The translations under genes were made by a program, and so were the position numbers. Of a stretch of DNA of 64,000 bases, positions 9,448-18,374 are shown in pieces (positions within the stretch are counted from its first letter, which is position 1; each line of letters begins with the position of its first letter). Under the pieces are notes generated by a model. That model had not been told where the DNA came from and did no database searches. It saw only the letters and a program-made list of their open reading frames with translations. The stretch is from Larkinella rosea (GTDB taxonomy: Bacteria > Bacteroidota > Bacteroidia > Cytophagales > Spirosomataceae), in the NCBI RefSeq assembly GCF_003858635.1, contig NZ_RQJO01000010.1:62001-126000 (forward strand), in the 5' to 3' direction.

Positions 9448-10533
9448 TTAATTGCTCAGAGCGTTGTACAGCAGGATTTGATTTTTGGAGATCACGCGTT
9501 CGCCGGACTGAACGCCCGAATCGAGGTAGGTGACTGTACGCAACGTCTTGTGGACCGCCACCTCCCGAACTTCCACGTCGCTCCGGTTCCGGTAGACCAC
9601 CACGAAATTTTTCGAATGATCGAAAATAACCGCATCGGTCGGCACGGTCGTCAGCTGCTCCCCGGTTGCCAGGCTGAGTCGGATGGTCGCGTGCATCTGC
9701 GGTTTGAGCTTGTAATCGGCGTTGGAAAGCTTGATGCGGACGCTCATGGCTTTGGTATTGGGATCGAGCACGTTATAGATTTTATCGACCTTGCCCCGAA
9801 ACACCTGATCCGGGTAACTCAGGGTCTCGATCTGAGCGTCCATGCCCGTCCGTACCCGCCCGATGTCGCTTTCATTCACATTCGCCATCACCCAGACGTC
9901 GTTGATTTCGCCGATGGTGAAGAGGTTATCGGCATTATCGGAGCGTAATTGCAAACCGGGATTGACGTTTTTTTCGATGATAAACCCGGAGATCGGCGCC
10001 TTGACGGTGTAGTTGGTGGAGTTACCCAGTCCGTAGATCTTGAAGACTTCCCGCAAACGGGCCAGTTCGGCTTCGGCCTGATTCACTTCGTTCTGGGCCT
10101 GCACCACGTCGCGCTGGGCGTTCAGTTTGCTTTCGTTCAGGTCCTGCGCCACCCGCAGGTTCTTCTGGGCCACCAGCAATCCCGATTGCGCCTGAATCAT
10201 CTGCCGTTCCAGATCGGCCACCTCGCCGGAGCGAATCAGCGCCAGCGTCTGGCCTTTGCGGACGTAATCGCCCAATTCAACCGGTACTGTTTCCACGTTT
10301 CCACCCACCAGCGGAAACACCTTGATGACCTTGTTTTCGTCGGCAATCACTCGCCCCACCAGCGTCAGTTCATTCCGAACCGGCTGAATGATGGCCGTAT
10401 CCAGCCGAATTCGTTTTAACATCGTATCCGACAGCATAAAAGCTTTGGCTTCTTCGACTTCGGCTTTTTTCTGACATCCCTGAATAGCCATTCCCAGCAC
10501 CAGCAGGAAACCGCCTATGATAATTTTGTTCAT
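9448..10533 (-). CDS. czcB: Membrane fusion lipoprotein of RND efflux pump, CzcB-type
   Basis: The 361-residue periplasmic adaptor links the RND pump to its outer-membrane channel. The signal peptide ends in IQGC at residues 17-20, a lipobox, so it is probably a lipoprotein. The HlyD-type order is visible: a barrel-sandwich half (VPVELGDYVRKGQTLALI), a coiled-coil hairpin rich in Gln/Glu/Ala (residues about 110-165), and the returning half (TVKAPISGFIIEKNVNPG) leading into a beta-barrel domain. Gene order outer channel, adaptor, pump with 3-base gaps shows tight co-transcription. Confidence 0.92.
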   Translation of the reverse strand: MNKIIIGGFLLVLGMAIQGCQKKAEVEEAKAFMLSDTMLKRIRLDTAIIQPVRNELTLVGRVIADENKVIKVFPLVGGNVETVPVELGDYVRKGQTLALIRSGEVADLERQMIQAQSGLLVAQKNLRVAQDLNESKLNAQRDVVQAQNEVNQAEAELARLREVFKIYGLGNSTNYTVKAPISGFIIEKNVNPGLQLRSDNADNLFTIGEINDVWVMANVNESDIGRVRTGMDAQIETLSYPDQVFRGKVDKIYNVLDPNTKAMSVRIKLSNADYKLKPQMHATIRLSLATGEQLTTVPTDAVIFDHSKNFVVVYRNRSDVEVREVAVHKTLRTVTYLDSGVQSGERVISKNQILLYNALSN

Positions 10534-10536
10534 GAC

Positions 10537-11787
10537 TTAGTTGGTTAAATCGGTACCAATGACGTAGTTAAATTCCTCGTAAGCCGCCATCCGGTCGGCC
10601 TTCAGCCGGTTCAGATCCCGGACGTTTTCGGTGTAGGTTTCGAAGAGATCGACAAACTCCAGCAGGGAGATATTGCGTTTCAGAAAGTTGCTCACGACAC
10701 CCTCGTTCAGTTCTTCGAGCTGTTCCGTAAACCGCCCTTCCACCGACCGGATCATCTGCTCGGAATGGCGGATTTTCTGCCAGGCGGCCGTCACCTCATT
10801 TTCAATTTGCCGGGTTTTGTGCTGCTGCAAGCCTTTCTGGTAGCCAATCTGCCGCTCGGCGGCCCGGATGGCACCCTGATTGCGGTTAAAAAGCGGCAAA
10901 TCCACCCCCACCGACAGCCCGAAGTAGTTCGAAATGTAATTCGACGACTGATCGTAAATTCCTCCAATCCGCACGTCCGGTTTGGCCAGGGCTTTCTGAA
11001 GGTTGTAATTCAGCTGCGCCTGCCGGGTCAGCGATTCACTCAATTGCCGATCGGGGCGGTTTTGAAGCGCCAGATTCCAGAGAGAATCCAGTGATTGAGT
11101 CGGTGGCTTTAGCCGCGCCAGAGCGGTTTCGTCGGCCAGCGGTTGAATCGGCTGGTTAGTAGCCAGCAAGGTTTGCAGAAACTGCTGCTGATCCGTGAGT
11201 TGGGAGCGGATTTCGGTCCGATCTTTCGACAATTGAAACAGCAACGATTTCAGCCGCAGCAACTCCCGTAGCGAGATATTATTGCGCCGGTATTGCTCCT
11301 CAAAGGCATCGACGGTGTTTTGCAAAACCGCAATTTGCTGGTCATAGCGCAACAGCGTTTTCTGCTGGAAATACACTTCGTAAAACCGGGTGTGCAGCTC
11401 AAAACGCAGCGCCCGCAGCAGATCGCGGAATTCCAGCTCGGTCAGTCGGGCGGATTCCTGCGCCAGCGCCACCCGTTTGTTGCGTTTTCCCGCCGTGTAC
11501 AATAGTTGCTCAATGCTGACGAATTTCTGCCCCTGCCTGCCAACGTCGAGTGCCCGGCGCCGTTCGGGATTGTAGGCATTCACTTCGGCCGTCACGGTCG
11601 GGTTTTCAAACAAACTGGCCTGAAGAACCTGGGTCTGAGCCGCTTCAATCTGGTAACGACCCGCGAGTGCGAGCAGATTTCGCCCGACAAACAGGCTATC
11701 GGCCTGTCTAATTTGAATGGACAGCGTGTCCTGAGCCCGGGCCATTCCGCAGCAAAGCAGAACCGCCAGGGTCATGTATTTCATCAT
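10537..11787 (-). CDS. czcC: Outer-membrane efflux channel, TolC/CzcC-type
   Basis: The 416-residue protein has a signal peptide (MMKYMTLAVLLCCGMARAQ) followed by two outer-membrane-factor repeats rich in long alpha-helices. Typical pieces are IEAAQTQVLQASLFENPTV and the second repeat NRPDRQLSESLTRQAQLNYNLQKALAKPDVRIGG, with LFNRNQGAIRAAERQ near residue 300. It should form the trimeric outer-membrane duct for the CzcBA pump. It is the first gene of the trio; a small conserved-looking protein is encoded 194 bases upstream on the same strand and probably marks the start of the transcript. Confidence 0.92.
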   Translation of the reverse strand: MMKYMTLAVLLCCGMARAQDTLSIQIRQADSLFVGRNLLALAGRYQIEAAQTQVLQASLFENPTVTAEVNAYNPERRRALDVGRQGQKFVSIEQLLYTAGKRNKRVALAQESARLTELEFRDLLRALRFELHTRFYEVYFQQKTLLRYDQQIAVLQNTVDAFEEQYRRNNISLRELLRLKSLLFQLSKDRTEIRSQLTDQQQFLQTLLATNQPIQPLADETALARLKPPTQSLDSLWNLALQNRPDRQLSESLTRQAQLNYNLQKALAKPDVRIGGIYDQSSNYISNYFGLSVGVDLPLFNRNQGAIRAAERQIGYQKGLQQHKTRQIENEVTAAWQKIRHSEQMIRSVEGRFTEQLEELNEGVVSNFLKRNISLLEFVDLFETYTENVRDLNRLKADRMAAYEEFNYVIGTDLTN

Positions 11788-11981
11788 AATCCTGAAGTCA
11801 CATTATGGAAAGAATGACGTACCGGCGCGGTGATAACCCGAATGCAATCGCACCGCCTGATCGCGAACGGTCGACGCAGCGAGCACGCAACGCGGCAAAA
11901 CCGTGGGTACGAAAAAACAGAAGGATAAGGCAGCAGCCGACCATCGACCACGGTTTATCGCTTCACCAGAAAAGAAGGAAA

Positions 11982-12392
11982 TCAGGCCCGTTTGGGCGGT
12001 GGAGAGTCGATCTCGGGCGAATGAGACGAATAGAAAGAAGCGTAAAAGAAAAGCTTCTTTTGGGCCAGCAAAGGAAAACTAACGGTTATTTTTTCGACGG
12101 AAGTCACGGCCTGGGAGGCATTCCAGTCATACACCGACTTAACTAATTTCACCGCAACCGGGTGATCCGGATCGTCCTGTTCGGGAACGGCGTTCGGGAT
12201 TTCGAGGACCTTTTCCAGAAGGACCTCCCCGATACTTTCCATTTTGTTGATCGACAGATCTTCCTCCCCCACATTATGAACCGCCGACTGGGCGATTTGA
12301 TCCGGGGGGTCAATACTGAAGTTCAGCACGTTGATGGCCATCAACAGGCAGAAAATCCGGTGCAGTAAAGGAAGTCGACGAAGATTTTTCAT
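11982..12392 (-). CDS. Unknown protein heading the metal efflux operon
   Basis: From the ATG at 12392 the product has 136 residues; an upstream in-frame ATG at 12467 would add 25 basic residues and seems less likely. It has a basic N-terminus, a hydrophobic segment (LHRIFCLLMAINVLNFSI) and then a hydrophilic acidic region, ending SSHSPEIDSPPPKRA. I recognise no named domain, but the position immediately upstream of the czcCBA genes suggests a membrane-anchored or periplasmic accessory or sensor of the efflux system. My recollection that such small proteins commonly precede Bacteroidota efflux operons is not verified here. Confidence 0.65.
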   Translation of the reverse strand: MKNLRRLPLLHRIFCLLMAINVLNFSIDPPDQIAQSAVHNVGEEDLSINKMESIGEVLLEKVLEIPNAVPEQDDPDHPVAVKLVKSVYDWNASQAVTSVEKITVSFPLLAQKKLFFYASFYSSHSPEIDSPPPKRA

Positions 12393-12468
12393 GCAAAGAT
12401 GGTGCAAAGATACAAAAAACCGCCGGAAACCGCTCAATAGCCTGATAAGCCAAAAGAATCTCGCCATA

Positions 12469-12497
12469 TTGCAAATTGATCATTCGTCAGTATCTTG
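12469..12497 (+). promoter_or_regulatory. Probable promoter of the TonB receptor gene
   Basis: TTG at 12469-12471 is followed after 19 bases by TATCTTG at 12491-12497, close to the Bacteroidota TTG / TAnnTTTG pair. Transcription from it would begin just before the ATG at 12515. This supports that start over an in-frame ATG at 12476, which would lie upstream of the transcript. Confidence 0.45.
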
Positions 12498-12514
12498 TAT
12501 GGTTTTCTAAACCT

Positions 12515-14932
12515 ATGGTGAAAATTCTACGCTTTGCGGGCCAGCTCATTCTGGCTGGGCTGTTCGTTTTGTTTAGTTGTATTTCGGTTCAGGCGCAGAC
12601 TTCGCTTTCCCGCGTCATTTCCGGTTATGTGCGTGAAACCGGTACCAACAAACCCATCAGTGGTGCATCGGTTTTTATTACGGAAACCCGCCGGGGAGCG
12701 ACCACCGACCGAGACGGTTTTTATACGCTAACGGTTTCCGGGGGGACCTACACGCTCCTGATCTCGCACCTGGGCTATCTGCGGATTGAGCAGAAAGTAA
12801 CCGTACCGCCCGACCGCACGCTGAACAACATTTCGCTTTCTCCCGACACGCAACTGCTCGATGAAGTAACCGTCAAAACCGAGTCGCAGGATCGGAACGT
12901 TAAAAAAGTGGAAATGGGGGTCACGCAGCTGCCCATTCAAAGCATTATCAAAATGCCCGCGCTGATGGGCGAAGTTGACGTGGTGCGAAGTCTGCTGCTG
13001 CTGCCGGGCGTAACCACCGTCGGCGAAGGGGCAACGGGAATCAATGTGCGGGGCGGTAGCGTCGATCAGAATCTGGTGCTGCTCGACGACGCGCCGATTT
13101 ATAATTCGTCCCACCTGATGGGTTTCTTTTCGGTTTTCAATCCCGATGCGGTTCGCGATGTGACTTTGCAGAAAGGCAGCCTGCCCGCCCGCTACGGGGG
13201 CCGAACGTCCGCCGTGCTCGACGTTCGAACCAAAGAACCGGATGCCGAAAAACTGCGGCTTAGCGGTGGCGTCGGCCTTATCTCAAACCGCCTGGGAATC
13301 GAAGGGCCGATTGCGGGGCGCAAACTCACGTTTCTGGCCGACACGCGTCTGGCGATCAACAATTTCCTGTTCAAAGCCGGTCCGGCCAACATTCGGGATG
13401 TGCGAGCCAGTTTCTACGATGTTACCGCCAAAATCAAGTATTTACCCAACGAAAAGAATACGGTTTATTTATCGGGCTACGTTAGCGACGACCGAATGCT
13501 GCTGCCCTCGGATTCGCTGCTGTCGGTGGATGTCTCGGCCACGCAAACCGGTTTCGATTATCAAACCGCCAATGGTTCGCTGAAATGGACGCACACCTTT
13601 ACTAACCGCCTGATTCTGAACCTATCCGCCGTGGTTTCGCGCTACCGGGCGGCCACGACGGTACCCGACAGCAGCAATAAATTCCGGTTGCAATCGGAAC
13701 TGTTGTCGAAAATTGGGAAAGCCGAACTCAACTACCAGACCGATCTGCACCGCTGGTCGTTCGGGATTCAGGCCACGCATTACCACCTGTCGCCCAACAC
13801 GCTGACGCCCGGCCCGGTTTCCAACGTACAACCCGTTCAGCTGGCTTCCGAGCAGGGACTTGAAGCCGGTTTGTATGCCGAAGATGAAATGACGCTGAAC
13901 GAAAAAACCTCGCTCATTGCCGGGCTGCGGTATTCGCAATTCCTGTTTCTGGGTCCCACCGAATTACGCACCTATGCGCCGAACGGCCCGCGCCGGCCTG
14001 AAACGCTGGCCAGTCAGGAGACGATTGGCAGCGGATCGGTGGCAAAAAGTTACGGCGGTCTGGAACCCCGGCTGGCGTTGCGCTGGGCCTTAAAAACCGA
14101 CCGTTCGCTGAAATTTTCGTATACCCGCACGCGGCAATACCTGCAATTGATCACGAATTCGACGGCGGCTTTACCAACGTCGCGCTGGAAAATGAGCGAC
14201 AACCACATCCGGCCGCAGATTGCCGATCAACTGTCGGCGGGTTACTTCCGGAATTATCAGAACGATACCTACGAAGTTTCGGCGGAGGCCTATTACCGCC
14301 AGATTCAGCACGCCATCGATTACCGTGACGGGGCAAAATTGCTGCTCAATCCAACTCCCGAAACCGATCTGGTTCAGGGCCGGGGAAAAGCGTACGGCCT
14401 TGAGTTGATGATGAAGAAAAACAAGGGATTTCTGACGGGCTGGGTCAGTTATGCTTACACGCGCACGCTGTTGCTGGTCGACGGACTGTACGCGGGCGAG
14501 CGGATCAACAACGGAAACTGGTATCCGGCGAATTACGACAAACCGCACGTGGTGAATGCGCTGGCGATCTACCGGCCATCGCTCAAGTTTACGTTTTCGG
14601 CCAATTATACCTACAGCACCGGCCGACCGATGACGGTTCCGTACGCCAAAGCCCGGGTCAATAACCGGATCACGCTGCCGGTTTACCTCGACCGCAACCA
14701 ACAACGCATTCCGGACTACCACCGGTTGGACATTTCGCTGACCTGGGAGAAAAATCCGGCCCGAAAAATGCGCTACTGGTACAGTTGGACCTTCTCGGTG
14801 TATAACCTCTATGCCCGAAAAAATGCCTATTCCGTGTTCTACCGGTTTAGCAGCTATGCCGGAAGCGACGCCAATAAATTATCCATTTTCGGTTCGGCAA
14901 TTCCATCGCTGACCTACAATTTCAAGTTGTAA
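12515..14932 (+). CDS. TonB-dependent outer-membrane receptor
   Basis: From the ATG at 12515 the protein has 805 residues with a clean signal peptide ending VQAQ. The order is a carboxypeptidase-regulatory-like beta-sandwich (ISGYVRETGTNKPISGASVFI to about residue 110), a plug domain (MPALMGEVDVVRSLLLLPGVTTVGEGATGINVRGG and LLDDAPIYN) and a C-terminal barrel ending in LTYNFKL. The MGEVDV plug type is common in Bacteroidota receptors paired with DUF4249 lipoproteins, and such a gene follows after 10 bases. The pair presumably imports a TonB-dependent substrate across the outer membrane. The ligand is unknown. Confidence 0.92.
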   Translation: MVKILRFAGQLILAGLFVLFSCISVQAQTSLSRVISGYVRETGTNKPISGASVFITETRRGATTDRDGFYTLTVSGGTYTLLISHLGYLRIEQKVTVPPDRTLNNISLSPDTQLLDEVTVKTESQDRNVKKVEMGVTQLPIQSIIKMPALMGEVDVVRSLLLLPGVTTVGEGATGINVRGGSVDQNLVLLDDAPIYNSSHLMGFFSVFNPDAVRDVTLQKGSLPARYGGRTSAVLDVRTKEPDAEKLRLSGGVGLISNRLGIEGPIAGRKLTFLADTRLAINNFLFKAGPANIRDVRASFYDVTAKIKYLPNEKNTVYLSGYVSDDRMLLPSDSLLSVDVSATQTGFDYQTANGSLKWTHTFTNRLILNLSAVVSRYRAATTVPDSSNKFRLQSELLSKIGKAELNYQTDLHRWSFGIQATHYHLSPNTLTPGPVSNVQPVQLASEQGLEAGLYAEDEMTLNEKTSLIAGLRYSQFLFLGPTELRTYAPNGPRRPETLASQETIGSGSVAKSYGGLEPRLALRWALKTDRSLKFSYTRTRQYLQLITNSTAALPTSRWKMSDNHIRPQIADQLSAGYFRNYQNDTYEVSAEAYYRQIQHAIDYRDGAKLLLNPTPETDLVQGRGKAYGLELMMKKNKGFLTGWVSYAYTRTLLLVDGLYAGERINNGNWYPANYDKPHVVNALAIYRPSLKFTFSANYTYSTGRPMTVPYAKARVNNRITLPVYLDRNQQRIPDYHRLDISLTWEKNPARKMRYWYSWTFSVYNLYARKNAYSVFYRFSSYAGSDANKLSIFGSAIPSLTYNFKL

Positions 14933-14942
14933 CTACGCCGGG

Positions 14943-16013
14943 ATGAAAACCGTATCTTACTTTTTATGTCTCGTTCTTGCCACACTGCTTTGCCAGTGTG
15001 TCACACCCATCAACCCCGACGTCCGCTCTCTTCCTCCCGCGCTGGTGGTGGATGGACTGGTGACCGACCAGCCCGGCAAAAACCGGGTTTCCATGAGTTT
15101 TACGGCCGATTATACGTCAACGTCCCTGAATTTTGTTGCTGAAAAAGCGACGGTTTTTGTTACGGACAACGCCAATCAGCAAACGGTTTTCAAAGAGACC
15201 TCCCCCGGTTTTTACCAGCCTGATTCAAGCTGGCGGGGAAGTACCGGCAAAAGTTACACCCTCCATGTCCGGCTTTCCGACGGTCGGGAGTACCAATCCA
15301 AACCGGAATTGCTGAAACCGGTTGCGCCGATCGACTCGATTTACATTGAATTTAATCAGCAGCTAAAATTAGGCAGTGATGCATACGACAAAGGCTTTGA
15401 TGTTTACCTCGATTTGAAAGATCCGGCGACTCCGGACGATAATTACCGCTGGAGCTGGGTACACTATGAACCGCTGGTGTATTGTGATGTGATCCGGATT
15501 CCAACCTGTCCGGGTTGCGCGATTTATCAGGAGTATGGACTGACCTGCTGCACCAAATGCTGGGACATTATTCGCTATCAAAACCTGATCAATATCAGCA
15601 GCGACAACGCCATCAATGGCAACCGGATCAGCCGACGGTCGATCCTCCGCGCGCCTTTTGAATCGTATGAACCTTATTACGTGGAAATTGAACAGCAGTC
15701 GTTAACAAAAGAAGCGTATACGTATTTATCGGCCGTTAAAGATATTGTTCAAAATGTGGGGGGGCTTTTTGATGCGGCTCCGGCAACCTTAACCGGAAAT
15801 ATCAGCAGCGTTACACAACCCGATGAACTGGTTCTGGGCTATTTTGGTGCTTCGGCGATGATCATTCGCCCGCTTTACATCGACCGGAGCAAAGCACCCG
15901 TCACACCGGATATTATTCTCGCTCCTCCCCCACAACCCCCGCCAACGTCGTGTGCGAAATGCGAGGAAAGCCAGGCCCGAACCTCAAAAGCCCCGAAATG
16001 GTGGAAGTTTTGA
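14943..16013 (+). CDS. DUF4249-family outer-membrane lipoprotein
   Basis: The 356-residue protein starts MKTVSYFLCLVLATLLCQC, a lipoprotein signal with the lipid Cys at residue 19. The mature start VTPINPD and LPPALVVDGLVTDQPGKNRVSMSF is the DUF4249 signature, followed by beta-rich segments (KSYTLHVRLSDGREYQS). A Cys cluster around residues 180-205 (CPGC, CCTKC) and a CAKC near the end are unusual and may form disulphides or bind metal. It lies 10 bases after the TonB receptor, so the two are co-expressed and probably form one uptake complex at the outer membrane. Confidence 0.88.
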   Translation: MKTVSYFLCLVLATLLCQCVTPINPDVRSLPPALVVDGLVTDQPGKNRVSMSFTADYTSTSLNFVAEKATVFVTDNANQQTVFKETSPGFYQPDSSWRGSTGKSYTLHVRLSDGREYQSKPELLKPVAPIDSIYIEFNQQLKLGSDAYDKGFDVYLDLKDPATPDDNYRWSWVHYEPLVYCDVIRIPTCPGCAIYQEYGLTCCTKCWDIIRYQNLINISSDNAINGNRISRRSILRAPFESYEPYYVEIEQQSLTKEAYTYLSAVKDIVQNVGGLFDAAPATLTGNISSVTQPDELVLGYFGASAMIIRPLYIDRSKAPVTPDIILAPPPQPPPTSCAKCEESQARTSKAPKWWKF

Positions 16014-16015
16014 TG

Positions 16016-16612
16016 CTAAAAGCGATACCCAATTGTCAGGCCCAGCAGAGAGCTGATACCACCGGCTTTGAAATTAACATAACCGAAGCGGGCCCCGAAT
16101 GTTATGCGATCGCGAGTTGTGTATTCATACTCAGTAATGACATGCCCCCCCACATTCACTTCATTGATCGGGCGGTTTTCAATTTTCACATCGGTAATGC
16201 CCCCGCCCGGTTGCGTCGAATAATCAGCCCGAAGCAGTAGATCGTCCTCACGATACCAGACCGAAGGCCCAACGCCCAGCCGCAAAGCATGATGCTGATT
16301 CCGGATAAAATCGAACGAGGCCGTCAAATCCGCAGTGATGCGTTTTCGGGGTCTGCCTTCAAAAATGTAGTTATTGGGTAGCCGTCGGTGATTCTCTACC
16401 TGAAGATAACCCAGACCTGCTTCCAGCACAATCCGATCATTGGCTACGTGCCGGGCATACTGCCCCAAAAACCGGTATCCCAAATCATCCGGTGCATCCA
16501 GACTCAGGTAATCAATCCCAACCCGAACCGAATTTTTGAACGATGCAATTTGCGCTTTCGCAACCGGCGGAAGAATTATCAGCAGCAAAAGTTGTACATA
16601 AAACCGCTTCAT
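16016..16612 (-). CDS. Outer-membrane beta-barrel protein, unknown ligand
   Basis: The 198-residue protein has a signal peptide (MKRFYVQLLLLIILPPVAKAQ). After it come alternating amphipathic strands such as VRVGIDYLSLDAP, LEAGLGYLQVEN and ITFGARFGYVNFK, ending in GLTIGYRF with the terminal Phe typical of BamA-inserted barrels. It is probably a small 8-10 strand porin-like or structural protein. It converges on the DUF4249 gene with only 2 bases between stop codons. No close family is recognised, so the function is open. Confidence 0.75.
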   Translation of the reverse strand: MKRFYVQLLLLIILPPVAKAQIASFKNSVRVGIDYLSLDAPDDLGYRFLGQYARHVANDRIVLEAGLGYLQVENHRRLPNNYIFEGRPRKRITADLTASFDFIRNQHHALRLGVGPSVWYREDDLLLRADYSTQPGGGITDVKIENRPINEVNVGGHVITEYEYTTRDRITFGARFGYVNFKAGGISSLLGLTIGYRF

Positions 16613-16768
16613 AAGGTTATTCTTTCAGGATAACGGAACTGATCGAACCTGATCACGTAGAAATAACGAATAGTGAATACCGAATGTTGAATATCGAAAG
16701 TACAGATACAAACCTGGATGTTCGGGGTTCGAAATTCGTTACTAACCGGTCATTCTTAATTCCCCGCT

Positions 16769-18268
16769 CTACCAGCCCGGATTCTGCGTCAGATTCGGAT
16801 TCAGCTGGCGTTCTTTGGCGGGAATCGGAAACAGGTAATGTTTTTTCTCATCAAAGGGCCGGCCTTTTGAGGTCAGTTCCTGATAGGCTTTTTTCCAGCG
16901 AACCAGATCACGCCAGCGGTGCCCTTCCAGCCCCAGTTCCACCACGCGTTCGTGCATGATCCAATCCATAAAGGCGGTTTTCGATAAACCGGGATCCAAT
17001 TCCTTCAAACCGGCCCGTTTCCGAACCCGGTTAACGGCGGCATAAGCATCGGCCGTCGGGCCCTGCGCTGAATTGGTGGCTTCGGCAAACATCAACAAGA
17101 CATCGGCAAACCGCATGAGCCGGATGTTGACATCAGAACCGGTGGTCCAGTCGAACTCATTTCCCGCGTCTTTCTGGTATTTTCGAACGGCGTAATCAAC
17201 CGGCAGAATATCAAACCAGGATTTGTATTCGAGTACTTTGTAATAATCCAACCCGTCGAATTTGCTGCCCTGGGGCCCGAAAACCGACGCCAGCAGTCGG
17301 GTGTCCCCCGTTTCAAACTGTTTAACGTACCACTCCGACGGAATTACGTTGTTATAGGCCCGCCCCCGAACCCCCATCTCCAGCGGCCGCAAACCGCCGG
17401 TTCCGCACTCGTCGCAGAACGCGCCCGGATCGACCGTGGTCGAAAACTGGACTTCAAAAAGCGATTCGCGGTTGTTTTCGTTCGTATTGGTGTGGTTGTC
17501 GCGGTAATTCGGCACCAGGTCGTAGACGTTCGAATCGATGATTTCCTTAAACAATTTGGCCGAAGCCGCGTAGTCGGCCTGGCTATTGGTCAGATTGGCA
17601 CGGTACAAGAGTGCTTTCGCCCGAAATCCTTTGGCCGCTCCGCTGGTTACCCGACCAATTTCGTCGTCTTCATACGAAACCGGCAGCCGTTTTTCGGCCT
17701 CTTCAAAGTCCTTCAGAATGGCCGCGTACACATTGGCAGCCGCAATCCGGGTCGGTTGTTTTTCCTCGGGTTTACTGACATCGACCACTTTCAGGATCAA
17801 GGGCACATCGCCGAAATTGGTCACCAGAATGAAATAATACATGGCGCGCAGAAAATACGCTTCCCCTAGCAAACGGCTTTTGGTAGCCTCGTTCATCGGC
17901 ACCCCCGGTATGCGGGTGATCGCCAGATTACTCCGGTAAACGCCCTGGTAACAACCTGACCAGACGAAATTAAACACCTCGTTGGTGGCGTCGGCTTCAG
18001 CATCCCGCATTAAAATCAGGCTCGGGCTGGTCGAAACCGTCGCATTGGTTTCGTCCGACATCAGTTCCTGCGTTAAATGGATAACCTGGGAATACAGATC
18101 CGGCGACGCCAGTGTGGCATAAGCCGCGTTGACCGCCTTGAGGGCATCTTCTTCCGTTTTGTAATAATTGTCCGTGGTCAGCACATTGACATTCTGGACA
18201 TCCAAAGCCTTATCGCTGCAACCGGCCGTCAAACCGGCCACGAGTAAAAGCGTACTTATTTTTTTCAT
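16769..18268 (-). CDS. susD: SusD/RagB-family nutrient-binding lipoprotein
   Basis: The 499-residue surface lipoprotein has its signal ending TAGC at residue 17. The N-terminal SusD-like region (VLTTDNYYKTEEDALKAVNAAYATL) and the TPR-like middle are typical, as is the C-terminal RagB/SusD region (NIRLMRFADVLLMFAEATN, MHERVVELGLEGHRWRDLVRWKKAY and YLFPIPAKERQLNPNLTQNPGW). It captures the substrate and forms a lid on the SusC channel encoded just upstream. No glycoside hydrolase or sensor flanks the pair, so the substrate, sugar or peptide, is not predicted. An inverted repeat lies in the susC-susD spacer. Confidence 0.95.
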   Translation of the reverse strand: MKKISTLLLVAGLTAGCSDKALDVQNVNVLTTDNYYKTEEDALKAVNAAYATLASPDLYSQVIHLTQELMSDETNATVSTSPSLILMRDAEADATNEVFNFVWSGCYQGVYRSNLAITRIPGVPMNEATKSRLLGEAYFLRAMYYFILVTNFGDVPLILKVVDVSKPEEKQPTRIAAANVYAAILKDFEEAEKRLPVSYEDDEIGRVTSGAAKGFRAKALLYRANLTNSQADYAASAKLFKEIIDSNVYDLVPNYRDNHTNTNENNRESLFEVQFSTTVDPGAFCDECGTGGLRPLEMGVRGRAYNNVIPSEWYVKQFETGDTRLLASVFGPQGSKFDGLDYYKVLEYKSWFDILPVDYAVRKYQKDAGNEFDWTTGSDVNIRLMRFADVLLMFAEATNSAQGPTADAYAAVNRVRKRAGLKELDPGLSKTAFMDWIMHERVVELGLEGHRWRDLVRWKKAYQELTSKGRPFDEKKHYLFPIPAKERQLNPNLTQNPGW

Positions 18269-18282
18269 AAAAGCTCGGTATT

Positions 18283-18366
18283 CGGTTTACGGTTTTCAGT
18301 ATTCGGTTTATGATAGTTTACGCATTCTTGCCTGCGTTAGCCGCCGTAAACCAAACACCGTAAACC
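18283..18366. repeat. Inverted repeat in the susC-susD spacer
   Basis: CGGTTTACGG (18283-18292) pairs with CCGTAAACC copies at 18344-18352 and 18358-18366, and TATTCGGTTTA occurs twice in the left part. In the transcript these could form alternative hairpins between the SusC and SusD coding regions, possibly affecting relative expression. That role is inferred. Confidence 0.55.
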
Positions 18367-18374
18367 CTAACGCT

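Noticed and set aside
11805-12146. Plus-strand open frame of 113 codons antisense to the end of the small protein before czcC
   Set aside because: It overlaps the better-supported minus-strand gene, has low-complexity basic composition, and shows no motif or signal.
12476-12514. Earlier ATG for the TonB receptor
   Set aside because: It lies before or within the predicted promoter and the extension interferes with a clean signal peptide; the ATG at 12515 fits both.
16664-16741. Inverted repeat TAACGAAT / ATTCGTTA in the spacer before susD end
   Set aside because: Only 8 bases pair, the spacer is AT-rich and no further arm complementarity was found; chance is a sufficient explanation.
16728-16742. 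GGTTCGAAATTC, similar to a tRNA T-loop
   Set aside because: There is no acceptor stem, anticodon arm or CCA context around it.
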